From NCBI GenBank assembly GCA_040755415.1, contig JBFMAZ010000071.1, positions 1 to 57,798 on the forward strand: a stretch of 57,798 nt of DNA, in the 5' to 3' direction. This document shows positions 34,944 through 44,438 of the stretch, one piece after another. Position 1 is the stretch's first letter, and every line of letters begins with the position of its first letter. Both the position numbers and the translations under genes were made by a program. Source of the DNA: QYQD01 sp040755415 (GTDB taxonomy: Bacteria > Desulfobacterota > QYQD01). The notes under the pieces are model-generated. The model worked only from the letters and a program-made list of their open reading frames with translations. It did no database searches and was not told where the DNA came from.

Positions 34944-37343
34944 TTATTTCTCTTCCTTCATGAAGGCCTTTACATGTTCGGCCATTTTCCTTAGATTTTG
35001 ATCCACCCGGCAGAAGACCGTTCCCTCGTCATAGGTCCCGTCTTCTTTCCGCTTGCCGGCCTCCATGCCGGTCAGGATCTCGATGCCTTCTTCCACTGAG
35101 GAAATGGGATAGATATAGAATTTGCCCTCCCGGACTGCCTCCACCACGTCTTTTCGTAACATCAAATCCTTCACATTTCGTTCCGGGATAATTACCCCCT
35201 GCTTGCCGGTCAGACCCAGGGCCTTGCACACTTCATAAAAGCCCTCGATTTTTCGAGTAACCCCGCCGACGGGCAGAATTTCCCCTTTCTGGCTTACTGC
35301 CCCGGTGACGGCTATGCCTTGATAAATCGGAACATCCGCCAGGCTGGACAGCAAAGCAAAGAGTTCTGCCCCGGATGCAGAGTCGCCTTCCACCAGGCCA
35401 TAGCTTTGCTCAAAACAAAGCGTGGCAGATAAGGTCAGTGGTTTATCCTGGGCAAATTTTTCTTTCAGGTACCCACCGAGGATCATAACTCCTTTGGTAT
35501 GGATACGCCCGCTTAGCTCGGCCTCGCGATCAATGGTTATTACACCTTCTTTACCGATGGAGATATTAGCGGTAATGCGGGTCGGCCTTCCGAACGTATA
35601 ATCGCCGAGGTCATATGTTGAAAGTCCGTTTACTTGCCCGATTATATGACCATCGGTCTGGATCTTTATGGTTCCCTTGGCTATGGCTTCTTGTAATTTT
35701 TCTTCGTAAAGATTGGAGCGATATCTCTTCTCAGCGATGGCCTTTTCGACGTGTTCAGCCGTGATATAGCCTTTTTTATCCTCAGTGGCCCAAAAGTGGG
35801 CTTCCTTGACTATGTCATAAATTTCCGCAAGCTCCAGAGTCAGCTTGTTCTTATCACCGGCCAGTTCTGAGCTGTATTCGATAAGGCGGGCCACACCGGT
35901 CTTATGCAAAGGCTTGAGATTTTCTTTATAAACCATGGTCTTCAAGCAGCTTATAAATTGCTCCAGCTTGGCTGGTTGATTGTCCATTTCCACATCAAGA
36001 TGGGCCTTGACCTTGAACAGTTCCCGGAAGGTCTCGTCATAATTGTAGAGCAGGTAGTAGATATATGGATCACCAATGAGGATGGTTTTTACCCGCAGCG
36101 GGATGGGTTCCGGTTTAAGGGTTTTGGTGGTGACGTAACCGAGTTGTTCGGCAAGGCCTTCGATGCGTATCTCCTTATTTTTTATAGTCCTTTTCAGTGC
36201 TTCGTAGGAAAAAAACCACTTCAAAAGATCCAGCACCTTGATAATTAAATACCCACCATTGGCCTGGTGCAGGGCGCCGGGTTTGAGCATAGTGAAATCA
36301 GTGAAAAGGGCGCCGAATTGGGCCTTGTACTCTATGGTCCCAAAGAGGTTTGGGTAGTTGGGGTTGGTGCAATAGACCACCGGAGCTCCCTTAAGTTTCG
36401 AATTATCTATGAGCACATTGACCTCATAGCGCGTGAATGAAGGGGCGGGAGCAACTATTGGAAATGGCCCGGCCGGCGCGGCTTTTTGTTTAAAGTCTTC
36501 TATATGCTTAATTACGTCATCCTGTACGTCCTGCAGGTAGGTGACTACCGCCGGATGGGATCTATATTTTTCTTTGAGGTCATCGATAAAATGGCCCACG
36601 GCCTGGAGGGTTACGTCCCTGTCCAACCCTTTTAACTCGGCGCGGAATTCCTTTTCCATCTGTTGTATCTTGTGGGCAGCAATGTTCATCTCTTTTTGCA
36701 GGGCCTCACTTTTAGCCCGGAGCTTGGCCCTCTGTTCATCAGAAAGGGCCTTGATATCCTCCTGGGCGAGCGGGGTCCCATCTTCTTTGGCCGGGATGAC
36801 CATCATACCGCCCTGATCTACATTCAGAGCAAACCCTTCTCCCCTGGCCCGTTCTTCCAGCTCTTCAAAGATTCTTGCCCGGCGGGCATTAAATTCCTTA
36901 ACAATCTCTTCTTTACGCGTCAGATAGTACTCACTTCCAAAGACCTCGGGGATCTGCATCTTAAGATTTTCAATGAGTTCTTCCATATCTTTCTGGAATT
37001 CTCTGCCCTCGCCCACCGGAAGTTCTATAGCTATTGGCTTGTCCGGTTCCTTGAAGTTATGCACATAACACCAGTCGGGAGGCACATCCTGTTTGTCGGC
37101 TATATCTTCCAGAAAGGATTTGACGATGTAGCTCATGCCTGTGTTCGGAGCGCCGGCCATATAAACATTATATTCCAGGTCTGACATTTTGATGCCGAAC
37201 TTCAGGGCATTAACCGCGCGTTCCTGGCCTATAACGCCATTTTTCAGGGTAAGCACCTCGTCTGTGGTAGTGAAAAAAAGGGTTTCCGGATCACAGGTCC
37301 TTCTCAACTCGGAGATAGACACTTCTTTGAATTTTTTCGCCAT
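34944..37343 (-). CDS. Lon-like (S16) protease with AAA_32 domain, degenerate Walker motifs
   Basis: A 799-residue member of the Lon-like protease group that lacks the LonA N-terminal domain (LonB/YcbZ-like, AAA_32). The C-terminal S16 domain keeps the Ser-Lys dyad: S655 in EGDSASG and K698 in GGVTRKIEG, separated by 43 residues as in LonA. In the N-terminal ATPase part, the P-loop reads GAPNTGMS (64-71), with M70 instead of Lys, and the Walker B region reads GGYLIIKV, with Lys where Asp is usual. A coiled-coil insertion spans about 130-270. Some relatives are also P-loop variants, so reduced ATP use may be a family trend. It stands alone on the minus strand. Confidence 0.85.
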   Translation of the reverse strand: MAKKFKEVSISELRRTCDPETLFFTTTDEVLTLKNGVIGQERAVNALKFGIKMSDLEYNVYMAGAPNTGMSYIVKSFLEDIADKQDVPPDWCYVHNFKEPDKPIAIELPVGEGREFQKDMEELIENLKMQIPEVFGSEYYLTRKEEIVKEFNARRARIFEELEERARGEGFALNVDQGGMMVIPAKEDGTPLAQEDIKALSDEQRAKLRAKSEALQKEMNIAAHKIQQMEKEFRAELKGLDRDVTLQAVGHFIDDLKEKYRSHPAVVTYLQDVQDDVIKHIEDFKQKAAPAGPFPIVAPAPSFTRYEVNVLIDNSKLKGAPVVYCTNPNYPNLFGTIEYKAQFGALFTDFTMLKPGALHQANGGYLIIKVLDLLKWFFSYEALKRTIKNKEIRIEGLAEQLGYVTTKTLKPEPIPLRVKTILIGDPYIYYLLYNYDETFRELFKVKAHLDVEMDNQPAKLEQFISCLKTMVYKENLKPLHKTGVARLIEYSSELAGDKNKLTLELAEIYDIVKEAHFWATEDKKGYITAEHVEKAIAEKRYRSNLYEEKLQEAIAKGTIKIQTDGHIIGQVNGLSTYDLGDYTFGRPTRITANISIGKEGVITIDREAELSGRIHTKGVMILGGYLKEKFAQDKPLTLSATLCFEQSYGLVEGDSASGAELFALLSSLADVPIYQGIAVTGAVSQKGEILPVGGVTRKIEGFYEVCKALGLTGKQGVIIPERNVKDLMLRKDVVEAVREGKFYIYPISSVEEGIEILTGMEAGKRKEDGTYDEGTVFCRVDQNLRKMAEHVKAFMKEEK

Positions 37344-37451
37344 AAGCCGTCCCGTATAGGAGAATTATTATGTTGGAGTGTTTTACTCTACATGAAAAAC
37401 GATATGGTTGACAACACAAATTTTCTACTGGACACACCAATTATTAAAGAA

Positions 37452-39056
37452 TCAATCAATATCAGGAAATCTTTCTTGCCAATATTTGCCTGCTATGCAT
37501 AGCGCAGACATGGCTCCTACAGACTCGATAAGCTCAGGGAGAGATATTTGCTGATTAAATGCACCGAGATGCGGTCCGGTATAGATAACGATCTCCGATA
37601 TACCCTTCTTAAGGCGTGCTGCTTCTTCCGGGGAATATCCCCTGTGGTCCAGAAATCCTTTAAACTCTTCATCTGTCATTTGCTTTTGGTCTGCTATCCT
37701 CAAGATCTCTTCCATATGGCGATCTACGCCCATCTCTTCGATCATGCGTGAGGAGAGCCCTTCTGCATCAAAGGGGAGTTCGCCGGTATATTCTCTGCCA
37801 ACAAAGCCTTGATAATAACTAAGGAAGATTCCCCTGATAAGTTCCTTAAGAAGCTGCTTATCGAAAAGATCGCGGGCATCCACCGGCTTATTCCCTTGGT
37901 CAAACCCGACCCGCGCCTTGTCTTTATTACGAAAATAGCTGCCTGTGACCAGTAACAGACTTAAGAGATGGGCGCCGATATAACGGTACAGGCTGGGGCC
38001 GCTGCCTTTAAATGAGATGAAATGTTCAAAATCCCTGAGGCCGGTCAGACCGAAATTGGGATAGGCACAGGAGCTAAGCCAACGGTCAAGCCTTCCCCCG
38101 CGCGGCCATTCGTATACGCCATGGTCTGGCCTTCTATTTCTCTGTACCCGGTTATGAAAGAGTTCGATCAGGGCCGTATGGATAATGCCCGAAGAGGTGA
38201 GTTTGCCCAATAGCCAGGCATTCCTCTGGAGAATCTCCTTGAAGTCCCGGGCCGTAAGCATTTTCTTATCTCTATGTTCGTTCGGATAGGTAAAATAATC
38301 CATATCCGCAATAAATCCAGCGGCATATCGCGCGGGATGGAGGCCTAATCCCGCCGGAACGGCTACCGGGAGATTCTCTAATCTGAACACGCAACTTTGT
38401 CGGGTTCTGATGACCGTGGGGACATGAAATTTTGAAGGAAAGGAATAGCCGTTTGAGCGTAGATGCTGCATCCAAAGAGCTTCACGCAATAAGGTCTCAG
38501 GAGAATCTTGCGCGCGGGCTAATTTGATGACGAATGATTTTTTCTCCCCGGGAACGGCAAAGACAAGACTCCTCCCCACAAATGCAGGCGCGTCATACCT
38601 ATCGATATCTTGTTCTTCTAATATTTCCTGCCACCGCACCCTCGGGATATCCCTTATTTTTTCTTCCTCTAGCCTGGGGCCTTGGATGAAGAGGGGGAGA
38701 GAGCCTAAGGCCTCTGTGGTTGCCCGATGTGGATGTCCCTTCCTGGTGCCGAGGACGTTTTTTAAGGCCGTGATGGCCTGAACAATCAGGAGTTTTTCAG
38801 GACTGTGGACGGTAACAGAGGCCAAAGTATCGGCGACTTTTTTATAGAGGAATAAGGATTGCCTCTGACTGGAAAGGCTCGAGTCTTTGAGGACTCCTTC
38901 GAGGACCGAGATGGTATCCGGCTTGATAACCTCGGGATTCGTCTGGGCCAGGGAATGCATATTACAAGCCGCCAGGTATTTCGCGCTAAAATCCAGGCCT
39001 TCGGTCTTGAGGGTATCTTCTAAGGATGTCCTTTCTTTTTCCAATCCCCAGCCCAT
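37452..39056 (-). CDS. Kinase-fold protein resembling SidJ-related pseudokinases
   Basis: A 534-residue soluble protein, no signal or membrane segment. The N-terminal 110 residues are helical and repeat-like. The middle has a kinase-like N-lobe: VFAVPGEKKSFVIKLAR (beta-3 Lys) and LLREALWMQHL (possible alpha-C Glu). Later segments GIIHTALIELFHNR and GLTGLRDFEHF sit where catalytic and metal-binding loops would be, but HRD and DFG are not recognisable. I associate this pattern with bacterial proteins named SidJ-related pseudokinase; this is from memory and not verified. SidJ of Legionella is a kinase-fold polyglutamylase. A possible 20-codon gene lies just upstream. Confidence 0.55.
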   Translation of the reverse strand: MGWGLEKERTSLEDTLKTEGLDFSAKYLAACNMHSLAQTNPEVIKPDTISVLEGVLKDSSLSSQRQSLFLYKKVADTLASVTVHSPEKLLIVQAITALKNVLGTRKGHPHRATTEALGSLPLFIQGPRLEEEKIRDIPRVRWQEILEEQDIDRYDAPAFVGRSLVFAVPGEKKSFVIKLARAQDSPETLLREALWMQHLRSNGYSFPSKFHVPTVIRTRQSCVFRLENLPVAVPAGLGLHPARYAAGFIADMDYFTYPNEHRDKKMLTARDFKEILQRNAWLLGKLTSSGIIHTALIELFHNRVQRNRRPDHGVYEWPRGGRLDRWLSSCAYPNFGLTGLRDFEHFISFKGSGPSLYRYIGAHLLSLLLVTGSYFRNKDKARVGFDQGNKPVDARDLFDKQLLKELIRGIFLSYYQGFVGREYTGELPFDAEGLSSRMIEEMGVDRHMEEILRIADQKQMTDEEFKGFLDHRGYSPEEAARLKKGISEIVIYTGPHLGAFNQQISLPELIESVGAMSALCIAGKYWQERFPDID

Positions 39057-39079
39057 GGCATTTTCTTAAGGATTCTATG

Positions 39080-39142
39080 TCAGGGGAGCACCATAGCGGC
39101 CACAAACAGGGCGGCAGCTATAATAATCAAACCTTTCTTCAT
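39080..39142 (-). CDS. Putative 20-residue hydrophobic membrane peptide
   Basis: A short frame starting ATG AAG AAA with GGAGAAAGG as a very good ribosome site five bases upstream. It encodes MKKG followed by a hydrophobic stretch rich in Ile, Ala, Leu and Val, then a stop (TGA) after LP. It looks like a bare signal or transmembrane helix, or a decayed lipoprotein start. The stop lies 23 bases before the kinase-fold gene on the same strand, so it could act as a leader peptide or a small membrane partner. The surrounding 39143-39262 contains only repeat-like text. Confidence 0.45.
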   Translation of the reverse strand: MKKGLIIIAAALFVAAMVLP

Positions 39143-39262
39143 AGTTTCCTTTCTCCTTTATCTGTTTTTGATAGCGGGTAGCGATAACGTGGAGGGGCTA
39201 GCATATAGCGAATAGTGAACAGTAGATAGCGGGGAGGGACCGGGAAGACGGTCTTTTAATCA

Positions 39263-39856
39263 TCACTTTTTGTTCCACAGGTCCGTAAAATATTTGACCC
39301 GGCAACTGTGCTCCACAGCCGAAAGAACCACGAAGGCCTCATTGACCGTGTTTCCCCGGGCAAAGACGCCGTGCCCTCTGATCAGAACAGCCTTGTGATC
39401 GCACAGGGCGGCGGACGCTTTTTCGGCAAGTTCTTCAGATCCCGATTCTCCCTGTATGATGGGTATTTCATGCAATAAGCAGGCGCCTTCCGAGTCCTCA
39501 GGGCGCAGTTCGGCCCCGGCCGGATGTAATAAAGACAGGACTACGGCGAATTCGGAATGGCCATGCAAGACGGCTAAGGCGGGGGTTCTTTTATAGATTT
39601 CCCTGTGGGCTCCCAGTTCTATGGAAGCCCTTATATCGAGTGGAGAGGACTCCAAGAGAGGGACCTCCACGATATGACCCTCCAGTTCGTTCAGCATGCT
39701 TCCGGTTGTACTGATCAGGAGGCGGTCACCGACACGTTTGCTTACGTTGCCAAAATGCGAATATGCCAGCCCCTGGGCCACCATTTTCTTTCCGTATTTG
39801 ATTAACTCTTCCATGTCTCCCGCGGTGAACCTAAACCGACCTGTCCAACCAAACAT
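39263..39856 (-). CDS. Class II aldolase/adducin family protein
   Basis: A zinc-dependent aldolase or dehydratase of the L-fuculose-phosphate aldolase family. Visible features are SHFGNVSKRVGDRLLISTTGS (phosphate-binding), the catalytic Glu region and zinc ligands HGHSEFAV (His-x-His) and a late RGHGVFARGNTVNEAF. From ATG 39856 it has 197 residues; an upstream ATG at 39925 would add 23 residues overlapping repeat-like DNA, and neither has a good ribosome site. The substrate cannot be read from the sequence; its neighbours give no pathway clue. Confidence 0.82.
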   Translation of the reverse strand: MFGWTGRFRFTAGDMEELIKYGKKMVAQGLAYSHFGNVSKRVGDRLLISTTGSMLNELEGHIVEVPLLESSPLDIRASIELGAHREIYKRTPALAVLHGHSEFAVVLSLLHPAGAELRPEDSEGACLLHEIPIIQGESGSEELAEKASAALCDHKAVLIRGHGVFARGNTVNEAFVVLSAVEHSCRVKYFTDLWNKK

Positions 39857-39925
39857 AGGTGTATGATAGCTACTATATTGTACGAGGGAAGTCAAACCCA
39901 AAAAGTCCGGATGGGCTTTCAGCAC

Positions 39926-40390
39926 TCAGTTATCAGCGTTCAGCTTAATATCTTGTTTGTCTTAGGTTTTTGCTGACGGCTAATTGCTGATTGCTGAAAG
40001 CGTGAAGTTCGCCCCCGGCGAATCTGCCTTTGGCACGACCGGAAACAGCAGTTTCCGGATGAGCATTATTTAAAGAAAATGTGACACAGAAGGGTAAAAT
40101 TTTTTACAATATATTGTCCTTGACACAGAAGTTGGCTAGACCATACAATATCTATGCTAAATTTCCTTAAATATTCTGATGCGGTATGCTATAAGAGCAG
40201 TATATGGGTGACGGTTGTTTCAGATCTTTGTTCGCAATACAGCCTTTTTACATATTTGGATAGTATTTATCCGAAAATCCCCCTGTATCCCCCTTTTCCA
40301 AAGGGGGATTTCAATATTTCCCCCCTTTAGCAAAGGGGGGTGTGGGGGGATTTGGCAGTTTCCGGGTGGGAACTAGATAAAGGGATTACG
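39926..40390. repeat. Intergenic region with palindromes and C-rich element
   Basis: Contents from left: GATTGCTGAAAGC/TTATCAGCGTTCAGC heptamer-like text; a hairpin CCGGAAAC-AGCA-GTTTCCGG at 40039-40058 followed by ATGAG; the promoter described separately; and at 40269-40366 a C-rich element starting ATCCGAAAATCCCCC and ending GGGGGGATTTGGCAGTTTCC, related to 3959-4087. No gene found. Confidence 0.7.
40120..40149 (+). promoter_or_regulatory. Sigma-70 type promoter of the two-component cluster
   Basis: Perfect TTGACA at 40120-40125, spacer of 18 bases, TACAAT at 40144-40149. The transcript would start about 235 bases before the NtrC-type regulator, so the leader contains the C-rich palindromic element. 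Confidence 0.6.
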
Positions 40391-42268
40391 ATGCGGAAAC
40401 TATTACTAATCGACGATGAGGAAGGCGTGAGGAACATTTTAGGCCTTTCTTTAAGGAATGACGGGTATAATGTTTTGTTGGCCGAAGACGGCCGGAAGGG
40501 CCTGGAACTGTTGAAAACCGAGCAGCCGGATATAGTTCTGACCGATATAAAAATGCCCGGTATGGATGGCCTTGAAGTCTTAAAGAAGATTAAGGAAGCC
40601 AGAGCGGAAACAGAGGTTATAGTCATTACTGGCCATGGAGATATGAGCCTGGCCGTCAAGTCTCTCCAATTGGACGCCTCTGACTTTATAACCAAACCGG
40701 TGAGTGACGAGGCGCTTTCCATTGCCCTGGTCCGGGCTGAAAACAGACTGGAGACGAGGGCCAGACTCCGGGAATATACCAATAACATGGAGAATCTGGT
40801 CAGGGAAAAGACCAGGGAACTTGAGAAGACTTGCAAAGGGATGGAGGCCTTCTATAACATCTATCAACATATCAGCGACAAGACCTCTCTAAAAGAGGTT
40901 CTTGATTTTATAATGGGCAAGGTAGGCGAGTTCATTAATTATCAGCACGTACAACCCCTGATCTTTAACGGACGGAAGGATGGTTTTGTTGTTATTGAAG
41001 GCTATAAGCCGGCAGGATCTGAAATGGAAACTGCCGCAGTAATGGAGCTGGCCTCTGTAATCGAGCCGATAACGCTCAAAGAAACCCAGTTTGATAGCCT
41101 GTGCGTTAAAGGATTGGATAGTCTGCCCAGGGTGCTCATCCCCATCGCGAAGCATGGCGATGTTATCGGCGGTATGGTGATTTATAGTCGTGAGGCCATC
41201 TCAGAGAAAGACGTCAGGTTCGTATATCTTATGGTTTCACAGGCCGCGGGGACGGTCCGCCGGATCGTCTTACAGGACGAAAAACTGCGGGACTTGCATA
41301 ACAAGATTGCAAGGTTTTCAAGATACGGTGAGCTTATCGGCAAGGACCATAAGATGCAGCAGATTTATGACCTCATCGGGGACGTGGCACCTACTAACGT
41401 GACAGTTCTCATTCAGGGAGAAAGTGGTACCGGCAAGGAATTGGTAGCCAGGGCTATTCATATGAACAGCCTGCGCAAAGATAAACCCTTTGTAGCGGTT
41501 AATTGTTCTTCTTATCCCCTTACCCTGCTGGAAAGTGAGCTTTTTGGCCATGAAAGAGGCGCCTTTACCGGCGCTGTGCGCCGGAGGCTGGGATGTTTTG
41601 AGCGTGCCCATGGCGGTACGATTTTTCTGGATGAAATAGGGGAAATCCCGCCGGTCTTTCAGGTCAAACTTTTACGGATACTTGAGACCCAGGAATTTCA
41701 AAGGCTAGGGGGCGAGGAGGCCATTAAGGTGGATATAAGGATTATTGTGGCTACGAACAAGGAACTGCGGAAGGAAGTAGAGCAGGGTGCATTCAGAGAA
41801 GACCTCTATTATCGCCTCAATATCATCCCCATAAGTCTACCTCCTTTGCGCACTAGAAAGAATGATATTCCCCTCCTGGCCGGGCACTTCCTGGCCAAGT
41901 TGAATGCCAGCCAGGGGGAAAAGGTTATGGGTATTACACCCGAGGCCATGCGGGTATTGATGGACTACCATTGGCCAGGCAATGTCCGGGAACTGGAAAA
42001 TACCATCGAACACGCCTTTATATTGACCAAAGGAGAGTTTATCACGGAAGAAAGCCTTCCGGCTTACCTGCGGTTTGGCCTTGATAAAGGGAGAGACGTA
42101 AGCTCCTTTGAAGAAAACGAGATGAAATTTCTTACCAGGATGTTGGAGCAATACCAGTGGAATAAATTCCAGGTGGCTAAGAATCTGAATATCAGCCGCA
42201 GTACCCTTTATGCCAAGCTCAAAAAATACCACATAGAAGGTTCCAGATTTACAGTTAACAAAAGTTGA
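40391..42268 (+). CDS. Sigma-54-dependent response regulator (NtrC family) with GAF-like region
   Basis: A 625-residue activator. Receiver domain 1-120 with phospho-acceptor D52 (LTDIKMPGMDG); coiled coil near 120-160; a GAF-like sensory region at about 165-300; AAA+ domain with Walker A GESGTGKE at 343-350, the sigma-54 contact loop GAFTGA at 390-395, Walker B TIFLDEIGE and the Arg-finger segment RLNIIPISLPPLR; C-terminal Fis-type helix-turn-helix (NKFQVAKNLNISRSTLYAKL). The ATG at 40391 has AAAGGGAT upstream. It heads a four-gene signalling cluster and is the likely activator of the sigma-54 promoter near 47736 (inference). Confidence 0.93.
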   Translation: MRKLLLIDDEEGVRNILGLSLRNDGYNVLLAEDGRKGLELLKTEQPDIVLTDIKMPGMDGLEVLKKIKEARAETEVIVITGHGDMSLAVKSLQLDASDFITKPVSDEALSIALVRAENRLETRARLREYTNNMENLVREKTRELEKTCKGMEAFYNIYQHISDKTSLKEVLDFIMGKVGEFINYQHVQPLIFNGRKDGFVVIEGYKPAGSEMETAAVMELASVIEPITLKETQFDSLCVKGLDSLPRVLIPIAKHGDVIGGMVIYSREAISEKDVRFVYLMVSQAAGTVRRIVLQDEKLRDLHNKIARFSRYGELIGKDHKMQQIYDLIGDVAPTNVTVLIQGESGTGKELVARAIHMNSLRKDKPFVAVNCSSYPLTLLESELFGHERGAFTGAVRRRLGCFERAHGGTIFLDEIGEIPPVFQVKLLRILETQEFQRLGGEEAIKVDIRIIVATNKELRKEVEQGAFREDLYYRLNIIPISLPPLRTRKNDIPLLAGHFLAKLNASQGEKVMGITPEAMRVLMDYHWPGNVRELENTIEHAFILTKGEFITEESLPAYLRFGLDKGRDVSSFEENEMKFLTRMLEQYQWNKFQVAKNLNISRSTLYAKLKKYHIEGSRFTVNKS

Positions 42269-42346
42269 TGTAGATTAAATGAGAAGTACGAGCGGTCCCT
42301 GCCCATCATGGCCCGCCTGTTTTCCAACTGAAAGGTCATCGTTTGT

Positions 42347-44437
42347 ATGTCCTTCTGGGCAATATTAAGGAGCAGACTTATACCGGAAAGTTTAAGGGCC
42401 AAGACAATACTTGGCGTCGGGATAATTTTGCTTACGGTCATGGGTGCCTTCAACTATCTTGCCGTAGTTACCCAGGTTAAGCGTCTTACGGATGAGAATA
42501 GAAAGATGGCCCTGGAGATAAGCGACACCGTCATGAAGGGGATAGAGTATCCCATGCTTGAGGGCGATATGGATAAAGTCCAGGCCATATTGGAGAGGCT
42601 GGGCACCCTGGAAGATTTGAAGGTGGTCCATCTCTGTGATGAGCAGGGTGTTGTCAGGTACAACGGGACAGCCCGTTATGATGTCGGGAGGAAGACCATT
42701 TCCCAGGTTACCCTCGAAGCCCTGCGTATCGGCAGGCTGGCACACGGTTTGGAAAAACACTATTTTGATTCTGCTAGTGTAGAGATATTACGCTATGCCA
42801 TCCCTATCCATAATGAAAAGGCGTGCTATAAGTGCCATGGGTCTGAAAAGCCTATCCTGGGGGTACTGTCAGTCGGATTTAGCCGGGACCCGATTCGCAA
42901 GATTCTGGCCTCTGTGCGTAGCCAGAATCTATCCTTGGCCGTGGTCTCGCTGTCGGTAGTTGTTTTTTTCCTGACCCTGTGGCTCAATAGATACATCGTC
43001 CGGCCTCTGGCCCGGTTGACTGGGGTAGCCGATGAGATCAGCCGGGGCAGATATGTCCCTGGAAGTGGAAAATTCCCGAGGCGGGCCGTTCACTGCTGGG
43101 AATTATTGGATTGCGATAAAAGGGATTGTCCCGCATACGCACGGAACAACATACCCTGCTGGTATGTGTCTGATACCCTGTGCTTTGGCGAGCCATCGGG
43201 CAAATTTCCTGAAAAGATACAACAGTGCGCAGAATGTCCTGTTTATAAGCGTCATAAAGGAGATGAAATATTAAAGCTTCAGGACGCCTTTCGACACATG
43301 CTCCATAAGTTGAGCGCTTATGAGAAAGAACTTCGGGTATCTGAGGAAAAATACAGGCTTTTGTTTAATGCCAATCCCGACCCTATTTTTATTATAAACA
43401 GGGATAATTTCCAGATACTGGACGTTAATGAGCGGGCCTTGAATACCTACGGTTATTCAAGGGAAGAATTAATAAAGATGTCTTTTATTGATCTGGGGCA
43501 TCAACCGGCGGGGGAAGTTGCGGCCGGATTTAAGAAACTCTCGGCTGACCAATGTGGATTCTTTACCAAAAAGAAGCACAAACGTAGGGACGGGAGTTCA
43601 TTTTATGTCAACATTACGGTTTGCCCGGCGAAGTATATGGGAACGGAGGCATTGATCGTAGCGACGACGGATATTACGGAAAGTGTAGAAAAGGAGGCCC
43701 AGCTCATCCAGGCCGGTAAGATGACCACCATAGGCACCATGGCCTCCGGCATCGCCCATGAATTGAATCAGCCGTTAAACGTACTCAAGATTGGGAGTGA
43801 TTTCCTTTTGAAAATAATTAAACGGGGGGAAAAGATCGATCTCGAAGAGTTGAAGACCGTGGCCGGGGAGATTAGTAACCATGTTGACCGGGCCGCTGCC
43901 ATTATTAATCATTTGCGGGAGTTTTCCAGGGTATCTACCCCGGTGAGATCGGAAGTAGATATTAACAGGCCCATCAGGGACGTATTTAAGGTCTTGGGTC
44001 AGCAATTGAGGTTGCATCAGGTAGATGTCCAGCTTGACCTAGCCGATGACTTACCTCCTATAATGGCGGACCACAATCGATTAGAGCAGGTTTTCATCAA
44101 CCTGGTGTCAAATGCGCTGGATGCCATAGATGACAAGGTTGCCAAGATGGGGCGAGAGGTCGAAAGGTCCCTGGTAATAAGATCATTTTTAAAGGACGGG
44201 CAGGTTGTGGTTACGGTTTCTGATACGGGCATCGGCATTCCTGATAGTGTCAGAGAAAAGATATTTGAGCCGTTCTTTACCACTAAAGAGGTGGGCAAGG
44301 GCACGGGACTCGGCATGTCCATAAGTTATGGGATTGTCCGTGACTACGGCGGCACCATCGATGTAAAGAGCCGGGAAGGGGTTGGTACAACCTTTGAGCT
44401 GAGATTTCCTGCTTATTGTAAGATAACGGAGCATTAG
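42347..44437 (+). CDS. Sensor histidine kinase with periplasmic heme-c motif and cytoplasmic Cys cluster
   Basis: A 696-residue membrane kinase. Helix 1 (about 19-40), a periplasmic domain with one c-heme site C160-YKC163-H164 followed by GSEKPILGVLSVGFS, helix 2 (about 195-215), HAMP, a seven-cysteine insert (C250, C256, C261, C271, C279, C294, C297; CWELLDC...CPAY...PCW...C..CPVY) resembling the so-called two-CW domain, PAS (about 333-450), HisKA with H471 in GIAHELNQP, and HATPase (NLVSNALDA, DTGIGIP, GTGLGMSISYGIV). Both ends could read redox state. It probably phosphorylates the NtrC-type regulator upstream. Confidence 0.93.
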   Translation: MSFWAILRSRLIPESLRAKTILGVGIILLTVMGAFNYLAVVTQVKRLTDENRKMALEISDTVMKGIEYPMLEGDMDKVQAILERLGTLEDLKVVHLCDEQGVVRYNGTARYDVGRKTISQVTLEALRIGRLAHGLEKHYFDSASVEILRYAIPIHNEKACYKCHGSEKPILGVLSVGFSRDPIRKILASVRSQNLSLAVVSLSVVVFFLTLWLNRYIVRPLARLTGVADEISRGRYVPGSGKFPRRAVHCWELLDCDKRDCPAYARNNIPCWYVSDTLCFGEPSGKFPEKIQQCAECPVYKRHKGDEILKLQDAFRHMLHKLSAYEKELRVSEEKYRLLFNANPDPIFIINRDNFQILDVNERALNTYGYSREELIKMSFIDLGHQPAGEVAAGFKKLSADQCGFFTKKKHKRRDGSSFYVNITVCPAKYMGTEALIVATTDITESVEKEAQLIQAGKMTTIGTMASGIAHELNQPLNVLKIGSDFLLKIIKRGEKIDLEELKTVAGEISNHVDRAAAIINHLREFSRVSTPVRSEVDINRPIRDVFKVLGQQLRLHQVDVQLDLADDLPPIMADHNRLEQVFINLVSNALDAIDDKVAKMGREVERSLVIRSFLKDGQVVVTVSDTGIGIPDSVREKIFEPFFTTKEVGKGTGLGMSISYGIVRDYGGTIDVKSREGVGTTFELRFPAYCKITEH

Positions 44438-44438
44438 T

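Noticed and set aside
40030..40037. TTGGCACG, a perfect sigma-54 -24 element
   Set aside because: The required TTGC at -12 spacing is absent (GAAAC instead); it lies next to a repeat hairpin.
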